From: Dictyobacter arantiisoli
GTDB lineage: Bacteria > Chloroflexota > Ktedonobacteria > Ktedonobacterales > Ktedonobacteraceae
Length of the DNA stretch: 36,251 bases
Direction of reading: 5' to 3'
NCBI RefSeq assembly: GCF_008326305.1
Contig: NZ_BIXY01000073.1
Location: 1 to 36,251 of the forward strand
The notes under the pieces are model-generated. The model saw only the letters and a list, made by a program, of their open reading frames with translations, searched no databases and was not told where the DNA came from. How positions within the stretch are numbered: the stretch's first letter is position 1; every line of letters begins with the position of its first letter. The translations under genes and the position numbers were made by a program. This document shows positions 1 to 8,113 of this stretch, one piece after another.

Positions 1-1
1 C

Positions 2-85
2 GTCGTGGGTCTGGGAGGGCCTGAAGTGCTTCGTACAGTGAGAGCAACGAAAGGCTTTCTTCATTCGTCACGGATGCTCTCTTGA
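2..85 (+). CDS. possible 3' end of an upstream gene (partial)
   Basis: An open frame entering from the left edge encodes 27 residues (start VVGLGGPEVLRTV, end HSSRMLS) before a TGA at 83-85. It is followed after about 25 bases by a good Rho-independent terminator (108-162), which is what one expects after a real gene end. Too little is present to recognise the family. Other + frames stop earlier (24 and 41). Confidence 0.3.
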   Translation, partial: VVGLGGPEVLRTVRATKGFLHSSRMLS

Positions 86-107
86 GCGTCAAGGTAGTAT
101 AATCCAT

Positions 108-162
108 ATGAGATTTCCTTTGTGGTTTTGAAGTTTTTTGTATTCTACAAGGAAATCTCTTT
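108..162 (+). terminator. Rho-independent terminator
   Basis: The arm AGATTTCCTTTGT and the arm ACAAGGAAATCT pair with one bulged base around a T-rich loop, followed directly by a run of eight to nine T. It would end transcription of whatever gene enters from the left. From here to the HtrA gene at 467 there is about 300 bases of A+T-rich DNA with a minor GAGGA/TCCTC hairpin near 250-280 and no convincing gene. Confidence 0.7.
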
Positions 163-466
163 TTTTTCACCTCCTCTAGGAGAATTGGAAAGCCCTGGAA
201 GCCCTGGGTAGAAAGCTGACAGATTGGAAATAATTTCATATACTATGAGGAGCAAGAAAAAATCCTCTGGCTTTTTTCTATACACTTTTTTTACAAATCT
301 CTCAAACATTCTTCATGGACATGAGATACAGTATAGACAAGAAAGGTTTCCTGCTATCTCCGCGTGAGCGAGTACAGGTTGAATAGAGATATCGTTTTTG
401 GAGTTGGAGTATGTGCGGGGATGTTGATCGTAGTGGGGCATACGGTTCATTATAGGAGGGTATCGA

Positions 467-1999
467 ATGAGTAATTCAGATACTGATAATACAAGCAATC
501 ATAACGAGGATAATACAATACCTTTTCAGTCTGCTTCACAGCCGAAGCAAGAGCCTGATAATGAGCATCGCTATCATGAGTATATGGAACCGGGTAGCTA
601 TCAAGCCACACCAGAAGCAGGCTATCAAGCTATTCCGCCATCATCCTATCCTCCCCAGGCCAATGATCTTTATCATGGGAGAGTGGTGGATCAGGATGCT
701 CCTCGTCCGCAGTATGGGAGCGTTCCACGGGAGGATACAGGCAACGCCAACCAGACGTATAATCATGGCTATGGTTATAACAATACACCGGGGACGCATG
801 GATCTTATGGGACATATCCCGGTAGCTTTGGGAATGTGCCACCCACGGGTTCCAATCCTCCTGTGAAACGCGGCGGCTTGAGGGCTGGTGCGCTTCTCCT
901 GCTAACGCTGGTAATTGTATTAGTCTTTGGGGTTGGCATTTTTGCTGGCTGGCAGTTTGGACAGAACAATACAGCCGGTGTGCTTCCCGCAGCCCAGACG
1001 AGTACATTACAGGCGGGTTCAAACTCGAAAGTGACGATCCCTTCTTTATCTGCCAACAACGTCGAGACGGTGCGTGAGGCTGTGGTAGCCAAGACGCGAC
1101 CGGGTGTGGTGTTGATCACCGTCAATTCACAAAATGGTACCGCACTTGGTTCCGGGGTGATCATAGATAATCGCGGCTATATTGTGACAAATAACCACGT
1201 CGTTTCTGGATCTCAAACAGTTAGCACTGTCACCCTGGCCGATGGGACAACAGTCAAGAATGCTCCCGTGGTCGGCATTGATCCAGCTGATGATCTGGCA
1301 TTAATCAAGATTAATCCCACTGCGAACATGACGGTGGTGCCTGTGGGTAATTCTTCGGACTTGCGCGTAGGACAGGATGTACTGGCGATTGGTAATCCTC
1401 TGGGCAATACTCAGACCGTGACCAATGGTATTGTCAGTGCTCTGGGACGAAATGTCAGCGAACAAAATGGTGCAACTATTCCTGGTGCAATCCAGACCGA
1501 CGCGCCGATTAATCCTGGTAACAGTGGTGGCGCGCTGGTAGACCTGCAAGGGAATCTGGTTGGTGTGCCAACCCTGACTGCGGTTGATCCAGAGTTCAAT
1601 TCCCCGGCGAATGGTGTTGGATTCGCAATCCCATCTAATCGTGTGAAGTTTATTGCCCAGCAGTTGATCGCAACGGGCAAGGTTGAGCATACCGGTCGTG
1701 CCGCCATTGGCATCAGTCCGACCAGTGTAGATGCAGCTATGCAGGCGCAGGCTGGTCTCGCTGTTGATCATGGTGTACTGATTACCCAACTGGTCGCTGG
1801 TGGTGCTGCCGAGAAGGCAGGTATCAAGGCGGGTGATGTGATTGTTCAGATTGACAATGCCAATATTGACGCCATTTCAAATCTGCAGGATGCGTTGATC
1901 TCGAAGAATCCAGGCGATAAAGTCACAGTGAAAATATATCGTGGCAATCAGCAAATGACGTTCTCCGTCACGCTGGGTGAGCTACAGTCGGGTAGCTAA
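467..1999 (+). CDS. HtrA/DegP-type membrane-anchored serine protease with PDZ domain
   Basis: Trypsin-like (S1C) serine protease that degrades or processes misfolded proteins outside the membrane. Residues 1-138 are a hydrophilic, Tyr/Gln/Pro/Gly/His-rich low-complexity segment that would lie in the cytoplasm. One membrane segment follows at about 141-165 (AGALLLLTLVIVLVFGV), then the protease domain and a single PDZ domain from about 405 to 505. The catalytic triad is complete: His244 in TNNHVV, Asp276 in DPADDLALI and Ser353 in NPGNSGGAL. A strong Shine-Dalgarno (AGGAGGG) precedes the ATG by six bases. It is followed by a strong terminator. The gene converges on a leftward membrane protein/anti-sigma/sigma block, so a shared stress role is possible but only inferred. 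The length (510 aa) is longer than a typical DegP-like protein because of the N-terminal tail. Confidence 0.93.
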   Translation: MSNSDTDNTSNHNEDNTIPFQSASQPKQEPDNEHRYHEYMEPGSYQATPEAGYQAIPPSSYPPQANDLYHGRVVDQDAPRPQYGSVPREDTGNANQTYNHGYGYNNTPGTHGSYGTYPGSFGNVPPTGSNPPVKRGGLRAGALLLLTLVIVLVFGVGIFAGWQFGQNNTAGVLPAAQTSTLQAGSNSKVTIPSLSANNVETVREAVVAKTRPGVVLITVNSQNGTALGSGVIIDNRGYIVTNNHVVSGSQTVSTVTLADGTTVKNAPVVGIDPADDLALIKINPTANMTVVPVGNSSDLRVGQDVLAIGNPLGNTQTVTNGIVSALGRNVSEQNGATIPGAIQTDAPINPGNSGGALVDLQGNLVGVPTLTAVDPEFNSPANGVGFAIPSNRVKFIAQQLIATGKVEHTGRAAIGISPTSVDAAMQAQAGLAVDHGVLITQLVAGGAAEKAGIKAGDVIVQIDNANIDAISNLQDALISKNPGDKVTVKIYRGNQQMTFSVTLGELQSGS

Positions 2000-2096
2000 G
2001 CGAGCTATAGGCGGTAAAAAACACCATTCCCGAGCAATGTAGACAACCTTCGGCCTGTTGGGTACTGCGTGTACCGCGCGTTTCCTCCTTACTGAA

Positions 2097-2140
2097 GGGC
2101 GACTCTTTGGGCGACTCCTCAAAGAGTCGCCCTTTTTTTT
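2097..2140 (+). terminator. Rho-independent terminator after the HtrA gene
   Basis: A perfect 13-bp stem (GGGCGACTCTTTG with CAAAGAGTCGCCC) and a 10-base loop are followed by eight T. It lies about 100 bases past the protease stop codon and also separates it from the convergent membrane-protein gene. Confidence 0.9.
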
Positions 2141-2179
2141 GTCACTTTTCTTCTGCTTCTGCTTCTGCTTGAGAACAAG

Positions 2180-2950
2180 TTAGACTTTGAGCGTATCAGG
2201 GATCGTAGCTTGAGGTGTGAGAGTCGTGGGTGTAGGGCGTGAGCGGTGGCTGGCGAGGAGCACGCCGATAAACAGGATGATCCAGCCGAGTGCCATAATC
2301 AGCCAGAAGACGTTGTCGGCCCCCAGGAAGCGTGCCAGCGTGCCAGCGACACCATTTAAAATAGCCCCGGCGAAGATACATAGATTAGCCCACACAATCC
2401 GACTGGTTTTTATGCCCCCCATACTGGCCTGTTTGCGTAAGAGTTTCCAGCCGGAAAAGAGTGCCACTCCGGCTACTGCAACCAATCCAAGTGTATTGAG
2501 GACAATCGTCATAATCAGCCAGGGGCCCAATTGGAGTGTACCTGTACCAGGTGTCCCGGCAATCTGGCTGAGCCTGGGCATATCAATCGTAGCATCCAGC
2601 ACAAAAATGGCGGAAATAAAACTGAGTAGTAGCAAGAAGCCAGCGCAAATCCGTGTGAAGCGTGGCCTGCTCACCAGGCCAATACTGCCCAGACCGAGCC
2701 AGGACGGCATGATCGTACCGCCAAATGCATAGTAGAGACGAAAGAGATAGGTGCCTGGCAGGGTAGTTGGCCCAACGATGAGCATACCCATATAGGCCAG
2801 TGTGGCGATAAAGGCCATGCATAGCGCGACCGACCAGTAGAGTTGATAGCTACGTCGACGACTGATATATTGTCGCAAGATGACAAAGGCGAATATTCCC
2901 GTGACCACTACATTGATCAAGGGAGGTAGCAGCAATAACGTTGTGTTCAC
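2180..2950 (-). CDS. polytopic membrane protein, function unknown
   Basis: A 256-aa protein with about seven hydrophobic segments: near residues 4-24, 38-58, 75-95, 100-122, 145-168, 190-210 and 213-235. The ends are polar (C-terminus rich in Thr/Pro). I do not recognise the family; the evenly spaced helices recall seven-helix sensor modules such as the 7TM part of some bacterial histidine kinases, but no signalling domain is attached. The likely start is GTG at 2948-2950 (MNTTLLLLPP). It is transcribed toward the HtrA gene and separated from the upstream anti-sigma gene by about 235 bases that include a hairpin at 3135-3164. Confidence 0.75.
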   Translation of the reverse strand: MNTTLLLLPPLINVVVTGIFAFVILRQYISRRRSYQLYWSVALCMAFIATLAYMGMLIVGPTTLPGTYLFRLYYAFGGTIMPSWLGLGSIGLVSRPRFTRICAGFLLLLSFISAIFVLDATIDMPRLSQIAGTPGTGTLQLGPWLIMTIVLNTLGLVAVAGVALFSGWKLLRKQASMGGIKTSRIVWANLCIFAGAILNGVAGTLARFLGADNVFWLIMALGWIILFIGVLLASHRSRPTPTTLTPQATIPDTLKV

Positions 2951-3134
2951 AATACGTCTCGTTTCCTGAATAGGAGATTTTGTCTATGATATTGAATATA
3001 TAGATGCCCGCTGGAACTGGATGCATCTTCCATTTCAGCATATCCAATTAAGTCCTTATTCAGACTATAACATAAACTGCTTTTTTCGACAGCATGAATA
3101 TTTTACCGGGATTCAGCCTTGTCCGCGTAACAAG

Positions 3135-3164
3135 GAAGGCATCCTTACCATAAAGGATGCCTTC
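3135..3164 (-). terminator. hairpin, probable terminator of the sigma/anti-sigma operon
   Basis: A 12-bp perfect stem (GAAGGCATCCTT / AAGGATGCCTTC) with a six-base loop lies about 20 bases beyond the stop of the anti-sigma gene. T-runs are weak on both sides, so termination efficiency is uncertain. Confidence 0.6.
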
Positions 3165-3185
3165 TTTGTCTGGTACTATTGAGCA

Positions 3186-4010
3186 TTATTTCCTGGAGGA
3201 TGTTTGCGATCGATAGCGCTGTTTGAAGAGTGTAAAGCCCATACTGCCGAAGATGGCAAGTAAAATACCCAGACCAAGTCGCCCGGCAGGGGTATTCAGA
3301 TCAAAAAACAGGATGTTAGGAAGGATCTGTGGCGAACTTGAGATCTCATGGTTGTCATATGGAGCGGACTGCACTGACGATACCGCTGTTGGGGTTGGGG
3401 TTGTCCTGCCTACTGCCGACGCATTGGGATGCTTTTTGATACTGGTACCGGCCGTTTCTGGCGTGAGCGGTTTTTCGTTTTTTCCCATATGTGCATTAGC
3501 GGGTGCGTTGGCCGCCGCACCTGATGATGTAGATGTGGCTGCGCTCATACCCATATGGCCGAGTAATCCTGACAGTGCCAGACAGATGCCGATCATGGCA
3601 GCCAGAGCACTGATGATACGCATGGTGCTACGCAGGGATGAAGGCAAGGTAGCTGTCCTGACTGGACGATTTCGCTGGCTTTGACGTGTCTGTTCCAGGG
3701 AAATTGGTGGCACGCTCAGCACATCCTCATCCTCAAAACCATTTGATAGCTCGAACTCTTCTTCTGCATCCATTTGCGTGAGCGAGAAATCGGAGGGAAG
3801 CGCAAACGAGCGTGGCAGGACTGGTTGCGGCAGGGTGTGCAGAAGATTGACCGTCTGGCGCAAATCGGCATAGACTTGTTGGCACTGCTCACAGCAATCC
3901 AGATGATACTGGATGGCATCCAGCGGTTCATCGGTTGGGATTTCGTATAGTTTGTTGTCGAGCAATGTTGAGAGTTGTTCTGTTGTGAGATGCCGATTAA
4001 TTTGAGACAC
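3186..4010 (-). CDS. zinc-finger anti-sigma factor (membrane)
   Basis: Predicted to bind and inhibit the ECF sigma factor encoded just upstream. The N-terminus has the anti-sigma zinc-finger signature HxxxCxxC at His36, Cys40 and Cys43 (YHLDCCEQCQQV). An acidic cytoplasmic linker follows, then a membrane segment at about 131-153, an Ala/Ser/Thr/Pro-rich extracytoplasmic region of about 90 residues, and a second membrane segment at about 245-262 ending in a basic tail. The second helix is unusual for the class and would return the C-terminus to the cytoplasm. The start is GTG at 4010, seven bases after GGAG. It lies 18 bases downstream of the sigma gene, so the two are surely co-transcribed. 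Confidence 0.88.
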   Translation of the reverse strand: MSQINRHLTTEQLSTLLDNKLYEIPTDEPLDAIQYHLDCCEQCQQVYADLRQTVNLLHTLPQPVLPRSFALPSDFSLTQMDAEEEFELSNGFEDEDVLSVPPISLEQTRQSQRNRPVRTATLPSSLRSTMRIISALAAMIGICLALSGLLGHMGMSAATSTSSGAAANAPANAHMGKNEKPLTPETAGTSIKKHPNASAVGRTTPTPTAVSSVQSAPYDNHEISSSPQILPNILFFDLNTPAGRLGLGILLAIFGSMGFTLFKQRYRSQTSSRK

Positions 4011-4028
4011 ACGTACACTCCATATGTA

Positions 4029-4679
4029 TTAACGATCAGAGACATCAGTGCTATTGGTGTGACGATAATTGCGCGGTAAAAGTTCCCTGTGTGTTTGTAA
4101 ATAGGTTCGCAGGCGGGCCCGCCCGCGTGAAATACGCGAGCGTATCGTACCGAGATTGGTATGCATCACCTGGGCTGCCTCTTCATATGATAAGCCTTGA
4201 ATGTCGCACAGTACCAGCGCGGTGCGTTGCTCCAGTGGGAGCAGCACCAGCCCTTGTTGAATAACTGCTTGCAGTTCCTTTAGCAAGATATTTTCTTCTG
4301 GATTGCTTTCCGGTCCAATGATAGCAAGCATTTCCAATTGACTGGCAGCATGAAGCTCATCCTCGTTCGCGAGTGCATCGAGCGAGGTGGTAGGGTGGCG
4401 CTGGACCCGTCGCCAATGGTCACACGCCAGGTTTGAGCCAATACGCAGCAGCCAGGCGCGAAACGAAGCACTTCCACGATAGGTCCGAATCGCTCTGAAG
4501 GCAGAGATAAAAGCTTCCTGTGTCACATCTGCTGCTGTATCAGAATCACCGAGCAAGCGCAAGACGGTACTATACATAACATGTTGGTATTGCTCAATGA
4601 GTAGATTGAATGCTTCGACATCTCCATGCTGGCTACGGGCGATGAGCTTTTCCTCTTCGTCTGGAGCAAGCTTATTCAT
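4029..4679 (-). CDS. ECF RNA polymerase sigma factor (sigma-70 family)
   Basis: A 216-aa sigma factor with only regions 2 and 4. Region 2 is seen at about 25-95 (DVTQEAFISAFRAIRTYRG, then FRAWLLRIGSNLACDHWRR) and region 4 at about 145-200 (LLPLEQRTALVLCDIQGLSY, then the helix-turn-helix EEAAQVMHTNLGTIRSRISR). It would direct RNA polymerase to a stress or envelope regulon when released from the anti-sigma encoded immediately downstream. GAGAGGCG precedes the ATG. The zinc-ribbon kinase gene lies about 110 bases upstream on the same strand and could be co-regulated. The inducing signal cannot be read from the sequence. Confidence 0.93.
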   Translation of the reverse strand: MNKLAPDEEEKLIARSQHGDVEAFNLLIEQYQHVMYSTVLRLLGDSDTAADVTQEAFISAFRAIRTYRGSASFRAWLLRIGSNLACDHWRRVQRHPTTSLDALANEDELHAASQLEMLAIIGPESNPEENILLKELQAVIQQGLVLLPLEQRTALVLCDIQGLSYEEAAQVMHTNLGTIRSRISRGRARLRTYLQTHRELLPRNYRHTNSTDVSDR

Positions 4680-4788
4680 CTTCGCCTCTCAAATTATGTT
4701 TAAGTCAGTGTAACATATTTTCTGCACCTCGACTATGCCTGTATCCCTTTCTCGTTGAGCTTTGTTTCTCTATTTGCTTGTTAGATTG

Positions 4789-6699
4789 TTAGAGTAAGCG
4801 TTGGACATCCTGTTTCATTTCCGCGTAGCTGCGATAGCGCACATAGATATCTTCGCTTAAGGCGCGGGTCAAAATGCGCTCAAGTGCAGGCGATACCGCT
4901 GAATTGAGAAGCCGTATGGGTGGATAGGTAGGATAGTGCGGTGGCGCGATATTGCTGAGCGTATGATGCATACTGGCGGCCAGGGCATAGATGGCGGTGC
5001 GTTGATCGTATATCTTATCCTGAATTGGCAGATAGGGTGAGATGGCGAGTTTGCGCGTCGTCCGACGCCCACGTTTTTGTCCGGTGTGCTCGCTGGCTGG
5101 TGGCGGAGGGGGAACTTGAAAGCCAGTGAGAAAGACACGACCACGCTTCTGCTCGATCAAAATATCGGCGGGCGAGATTGCGTAATGGCGCAGTGGTGGC
5201 TGCTGACGCTCCAGTGTGATCAAAATATTGAGTAGATTGTTGAGGTAACCAACGACTTCACGTTCTGGGAGTGGATGCAGGAGTTTCGCCATACGTTCTT
5301 CCAGACTCTCGCCGTCAATGTAGTTGAGTACCGCGTAATAATAACGTCCCTCGACGAAACGTTCGCGTACCTGTGGCAGTAATGGATGATGCAGTTGGAC
5401 CTGGGCCTCGGTCGCCTGATCGTAATAAGCGATATCGCGGGCACGCTGAGATAAGGGTTGATCGGTACATTCCCAGCGTTTTAAGACAACCTGAGTGCCA
5501 TCGTGGGTATTCTGGGCAACGGCGGTCACGATACCCGTTTCTTCGCTCTGCTTAAGGATACGCTGGATACTATAGCGTCCCTGCCTCACAGTGATCCCAA
5601 TCAATGGGCTGCTCTGGGGAATGTCGGGTGAGAGGGTCAGCCGTCCGCAGTTGGAGCAGCAGCGTTGTCCAAAGCGAATTGGTATCTCGCAATATTGGCA
5701 ATAGCGATTGTCGTGTTCCGCGCCACAGAATGAGCAGCGTCGTGCTCCAGTACGATTTTGCTGTCCACAGGTCTGACACAGATAGCGCTGCTGTGCAATC
5801 TTTACCGCCTGGCTATATTCTTCCGCGAACTCCATGATACCGGGATAGCGTTGGCGATAGTCCTTGGAGAGCGCACGTCTGAGTACGGCGGAGACCTCGA
5901 CCGGTACACGGGCATTCCAGCGCTGTGGCTCGGGTGGAGGCTCTTTCATATGCGCGTTCCACATATCTTCTAGTTTAGGATAGACAAAGGGAGGGCGTCC
6001 ACTCAAAAGCTCATAGCAACAGATCGCGAGGGCATACTGATCCGAGTCGCGTCTGGGAGCGGCGCGCCACTGTTCCGCTGGCATATAAGCCGCTGTGCCA
6101 GTAATCTCACCGAGGGAGGCATGTGTTTGCATACCGAGATAGTAGGCGGTACCGAAATCCGCCAGCAGCACCTGTCCATTGTGACCAATGAGCAGATTGC
6201 CAGGTTTCACATCCTGATGAACCAGGCCATTGTCATGAACATATTTTAAGGCACTGGCGGTCTGTTCGATATAGGGGATCAGTTCTTCCGCGTATGCCAG
6301 ACGGCGTGTGCCATTGGGCTGTCGAAATAAATGATTGATCGTACGCGGAGCATATTCCATCACAAGATACGGCTGTTGCGTGCCAGTAATTTGTCCAAAG
6401 TTATAGATCGGCAAAATATTGGGATGGCGCATGGTAGCGATGCGACGTGCTTCTTGAAAGAAACTGGCCTGCGCTTTGGCACTGGACTGATCCATCCGCA
6501 AGACCTTGAGCGCCAGAATACGACTGAGCGGCTGTGGTTCGCGTATTTTATAGACATAACCATAGCTACCAGCCCCGATAAAATCGATCACCTCATACTC
6601 GCCAATATGCGCTCCCTGCACCAGAAAATCGCACTGCCGGCAACTTATAGCACCCTGAACATTATCATGCGTCGCACGCGGATTGAGACAGCGGGCCAA
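4789..6699 (-). CDS. Ser/Thr protein kinase with central zinc ribbons and C-terminal pseudokinase
   Basis: A 636-aa protein. An N-terminal partial zinc finger (Cys4, Cys20, Cys23) is followed by a Hanks-type kinase at about 34-295: glycine loop IGAGSYGYVY, Lys65 (ALKVL), HQDVKPGN at 161-168 (Gln replaces the Arg of HRD) and DFG at 181-183. Then come two zinc ribbons: Cys308/311/322/325, and Cys334/337 with Cys347 or 348 and Cys351. A second kinase-fold domain spans about 366-636. It keeps the lysine (Lys407, VVLKRW), but HYAISPADI replaces the catalytic loop and LTGFQ replaces DFG, so it should be inactive. No membrane segment is seen, so the protein is predicted cytoplasmic. The start is TTG at 6699, preceded by AGGAGAG. 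The substrate is unknown; the neighbouring sigma operon is one candidate. Confidence 0.9.
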   Translation of the reverse strand: MARCLNPRATHDNVQGAISCRQCDFLVQGAHIGEYEVIDFIGAGSYGYVYKIREPQPLSRILALKVLRMDQSSAKAQASFFQEARRIATMRHPNILPIYNFGQITGTQQPYLVMEYAPRTINHLFRQPNGTRRLAYAEELIPYIEQTASALKYVHDNGLVHQDVKPGNLLIGHNGQVLLADFGTAYYLGMQTHASLGEITGTAAYMPAEQWRAAPRRDSDQYALAICCYELLSGRPPFVYPKLEDMWNAHMKEPPPEPQRWNARVPVEVSAVLRRALSKDYRQRYPGIMEFAEEYSQAVKIAQQRYLCQTCGQQNRTGARRCSFCGAEHDNRYCQYCEIPIRFGQRCCSNCGRLTLSPDIPQSSPLIGITVRQGRYSIQRILKQSEETGIVTAVAQNTHDGTQVVLKRWECTDQPLSQRARDIAYYDQATEAQVQLHHPLLPQVRERFVEGRYYYAVLNYIDGESLEERMAKLLHPLPEREVVGYLNNLLNILITLERQQPPLRHYAISPADILIEQKRGRVFLTGFQVPPPPPASEHTGQKRGRRTTRKLAISPYLPIQDKIYDQRTAIYALAASMHHTLSNIAPPHYPTYPPIRLLNSAVSPALERILTRALSEDIYVRYRSYAEMKQDVQRLL

Positions 6700-6928
6700 A
6701 ATTTCTCTCCTACCACTTCTGCATACAAGAAAAAAGCCTGAGTAACAAACAGATATGTTTTCTTTTCACTCTATCTACGTGCAGCGGCGAGCCAGGTTAC
6801 GAGTTATTGAGGTCTGTTCTTCTCATTGAGAAAGGTGTCCTTGAGGGCATCTGTGGAAAACAAAAATGGAAGCAGGCTGTGCCCGCTTCCGGCTTGGAGG
6901 TAAAAGATTTGTTCTCACACCTCATGGA

Positions 6929-7882
6929 TTAAGGATGTTTGGCAACAAAGTTGTTGATCTGTTCGAGTTCGAAGTCGGTCAGGCGGAACTCGGCGGCCAT
7001 GATCATGTCTTCGATCTGTTCGTTGCTGCGGGAGCCGACGATAGCGGCAGTGACGGCTGTGTTTTGCAGCGTCCAGGCAACCGCTACAACGCCTGCGGTG
7101 ACGTTGTGCGGGAAGGCGATATCTGAGAGCAATTGTTGCAATTGCAGGTTGCGCTCAAGACGATCACCCTGATATTCAGTGTCGTTCTTGCGCCAATCGT
7201 CGTCGGGCATGTTTTTGATACGGTCTTTGGTCATCGTTCCCGTCAGCAGGCCAGAGGCCATCGGGGAGTAGACGATTACGCCGATATTGTTCTCCTCGCA
7301 GTACGGCAGAATCTCTGTCTCTGCATCTGGATGGACCAGCGAGTAGGGTGGTTGTAATGTCTCAACGGGGGCGATTTTCTCGGCCCGCTTCAATTGGGCG
7401 ACATTGAAATTAGAGACGCCGATGTGGCGGACTTTGCCTTCTTTTTTCAGCTCGTCCAGCGTGCTCCAGCCTTCTTCGATATCCGCATCAGGATTGGGCC
7501 AGTGGATCTGATAGAGATCAATAGTCTCAATATTCAGGCGCTTTAAGCTGGCTTCACATTCGCGTTTGATCGAGTCGGCCTTCAGCTTATTACTGACCTT
7601 GCGATCCTCTCCCCAGACCAGGGAGCATTTGGTGAAGATATATGGTTTCTCGCGTCCTTTGATAGCCTCGCCTACGATTTTTTCCGAATGACCAAGCCCA
7701 TAGACTGCTGCGGTATCAATCCAGTTGATGCCTAGTTCTAGGCCACGTTTGATGGTCGCGATTGACTTTGTATCATCCTGACTCCCCCAGCCGAACTCCC
7801 AATTTCCGCCACCTATGGCCCAGGCGCCGATGCCGATGGGGGTAATCTGCATATCTGTTTTCCCAAATTGACGTGTATGCAT
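6929..7882 (-). CDS. aldo/keto reductase
   Basis: NADPH-dependent oxidoreductase of the aldo/keto reductase superfamily, a cytoplasmic (beta/alpha)8 barrel, 317 aa, normal for the family. The catalytic tetrad is visible: Asp56 (NWIDTA), Tyr61, Lys85 (IFTKC) and His127 (YQIHWP). The nucleotide-binding region is near IVGSRSNEQ at the C-terminal end. AAAGGA precedes the ATG. It appears to be a single-gene unit. The substrate cannot be assigned; the sequence resembles the general stress/YhdN-like branch more than aldose reductase. The 230 bases upstream contain the short inverted repeat TACTA-N5-TAGTA near 8003, a possible operator. Confidence 0.93.
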   Translation of the reverse strand: MHTRQFGKTDMQITPIGIGAWAIGGGNWEFGWGSQDDTKSIATIKRGLELGINWIDTAAVYGLGHSEKIVGEAIKGREKPYIFTKCSLVWGEDRKVSNKLKADSIKRECEASLKRLNIETIDLYQIHWPNPDADIEEGWSTLDELKKEGKVRHIGVSNFNVAQLKRAEKIAPVETLQPPYSLVHPDAETEILPYCEENNIGVIVYSPMASGLLTGTMTKDRIKNMPDDDWRKNDTEYQGDRLERNLQLQQLLSDIAFPHNVTAGVVAVAWTLQNTAVTAAIVGSRSNEQIEDMIMAAEFRLTDFELEQINNFVAKHP

Positions 7883-8053
7883 AAAAATTCCTTTCGCCTA
7901 TGTCAATGGCAAGTGGTTGCATCTTTCTTATTACACGGATCACGCAACAATCCAGTGACAATGCATAATCATATTAGTCGAAGAATAACGGCCTTCTATC
8001 TCTACTATACAGTAGTATATTATATAGGAGTAGTTACATGCCATAGAAAAAAT

Positions 8054-8096
8054 AAGATGGTAAGGGCTATCTTGTGCGGATAGCCCTTACCATCTT
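8054..8096 (-). terminator. long perfect hairpin terminator of the DUF2089 operon
   Basis: A 17-bp perfect stem (AAGATGGTAAGGGCTAT / ATAGCCCTTACCATCTT) with a nine-base loop. On the minus strand it is followed by a T-run (the AAAAAAT at 8046-8053 read in complement). It lies 17 bases beyond the stop codon of the last operon gene. Confidence 0.88.
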
Positions 8097-8113
8097 GCCA
8101 ACTGGCCTGAGAG

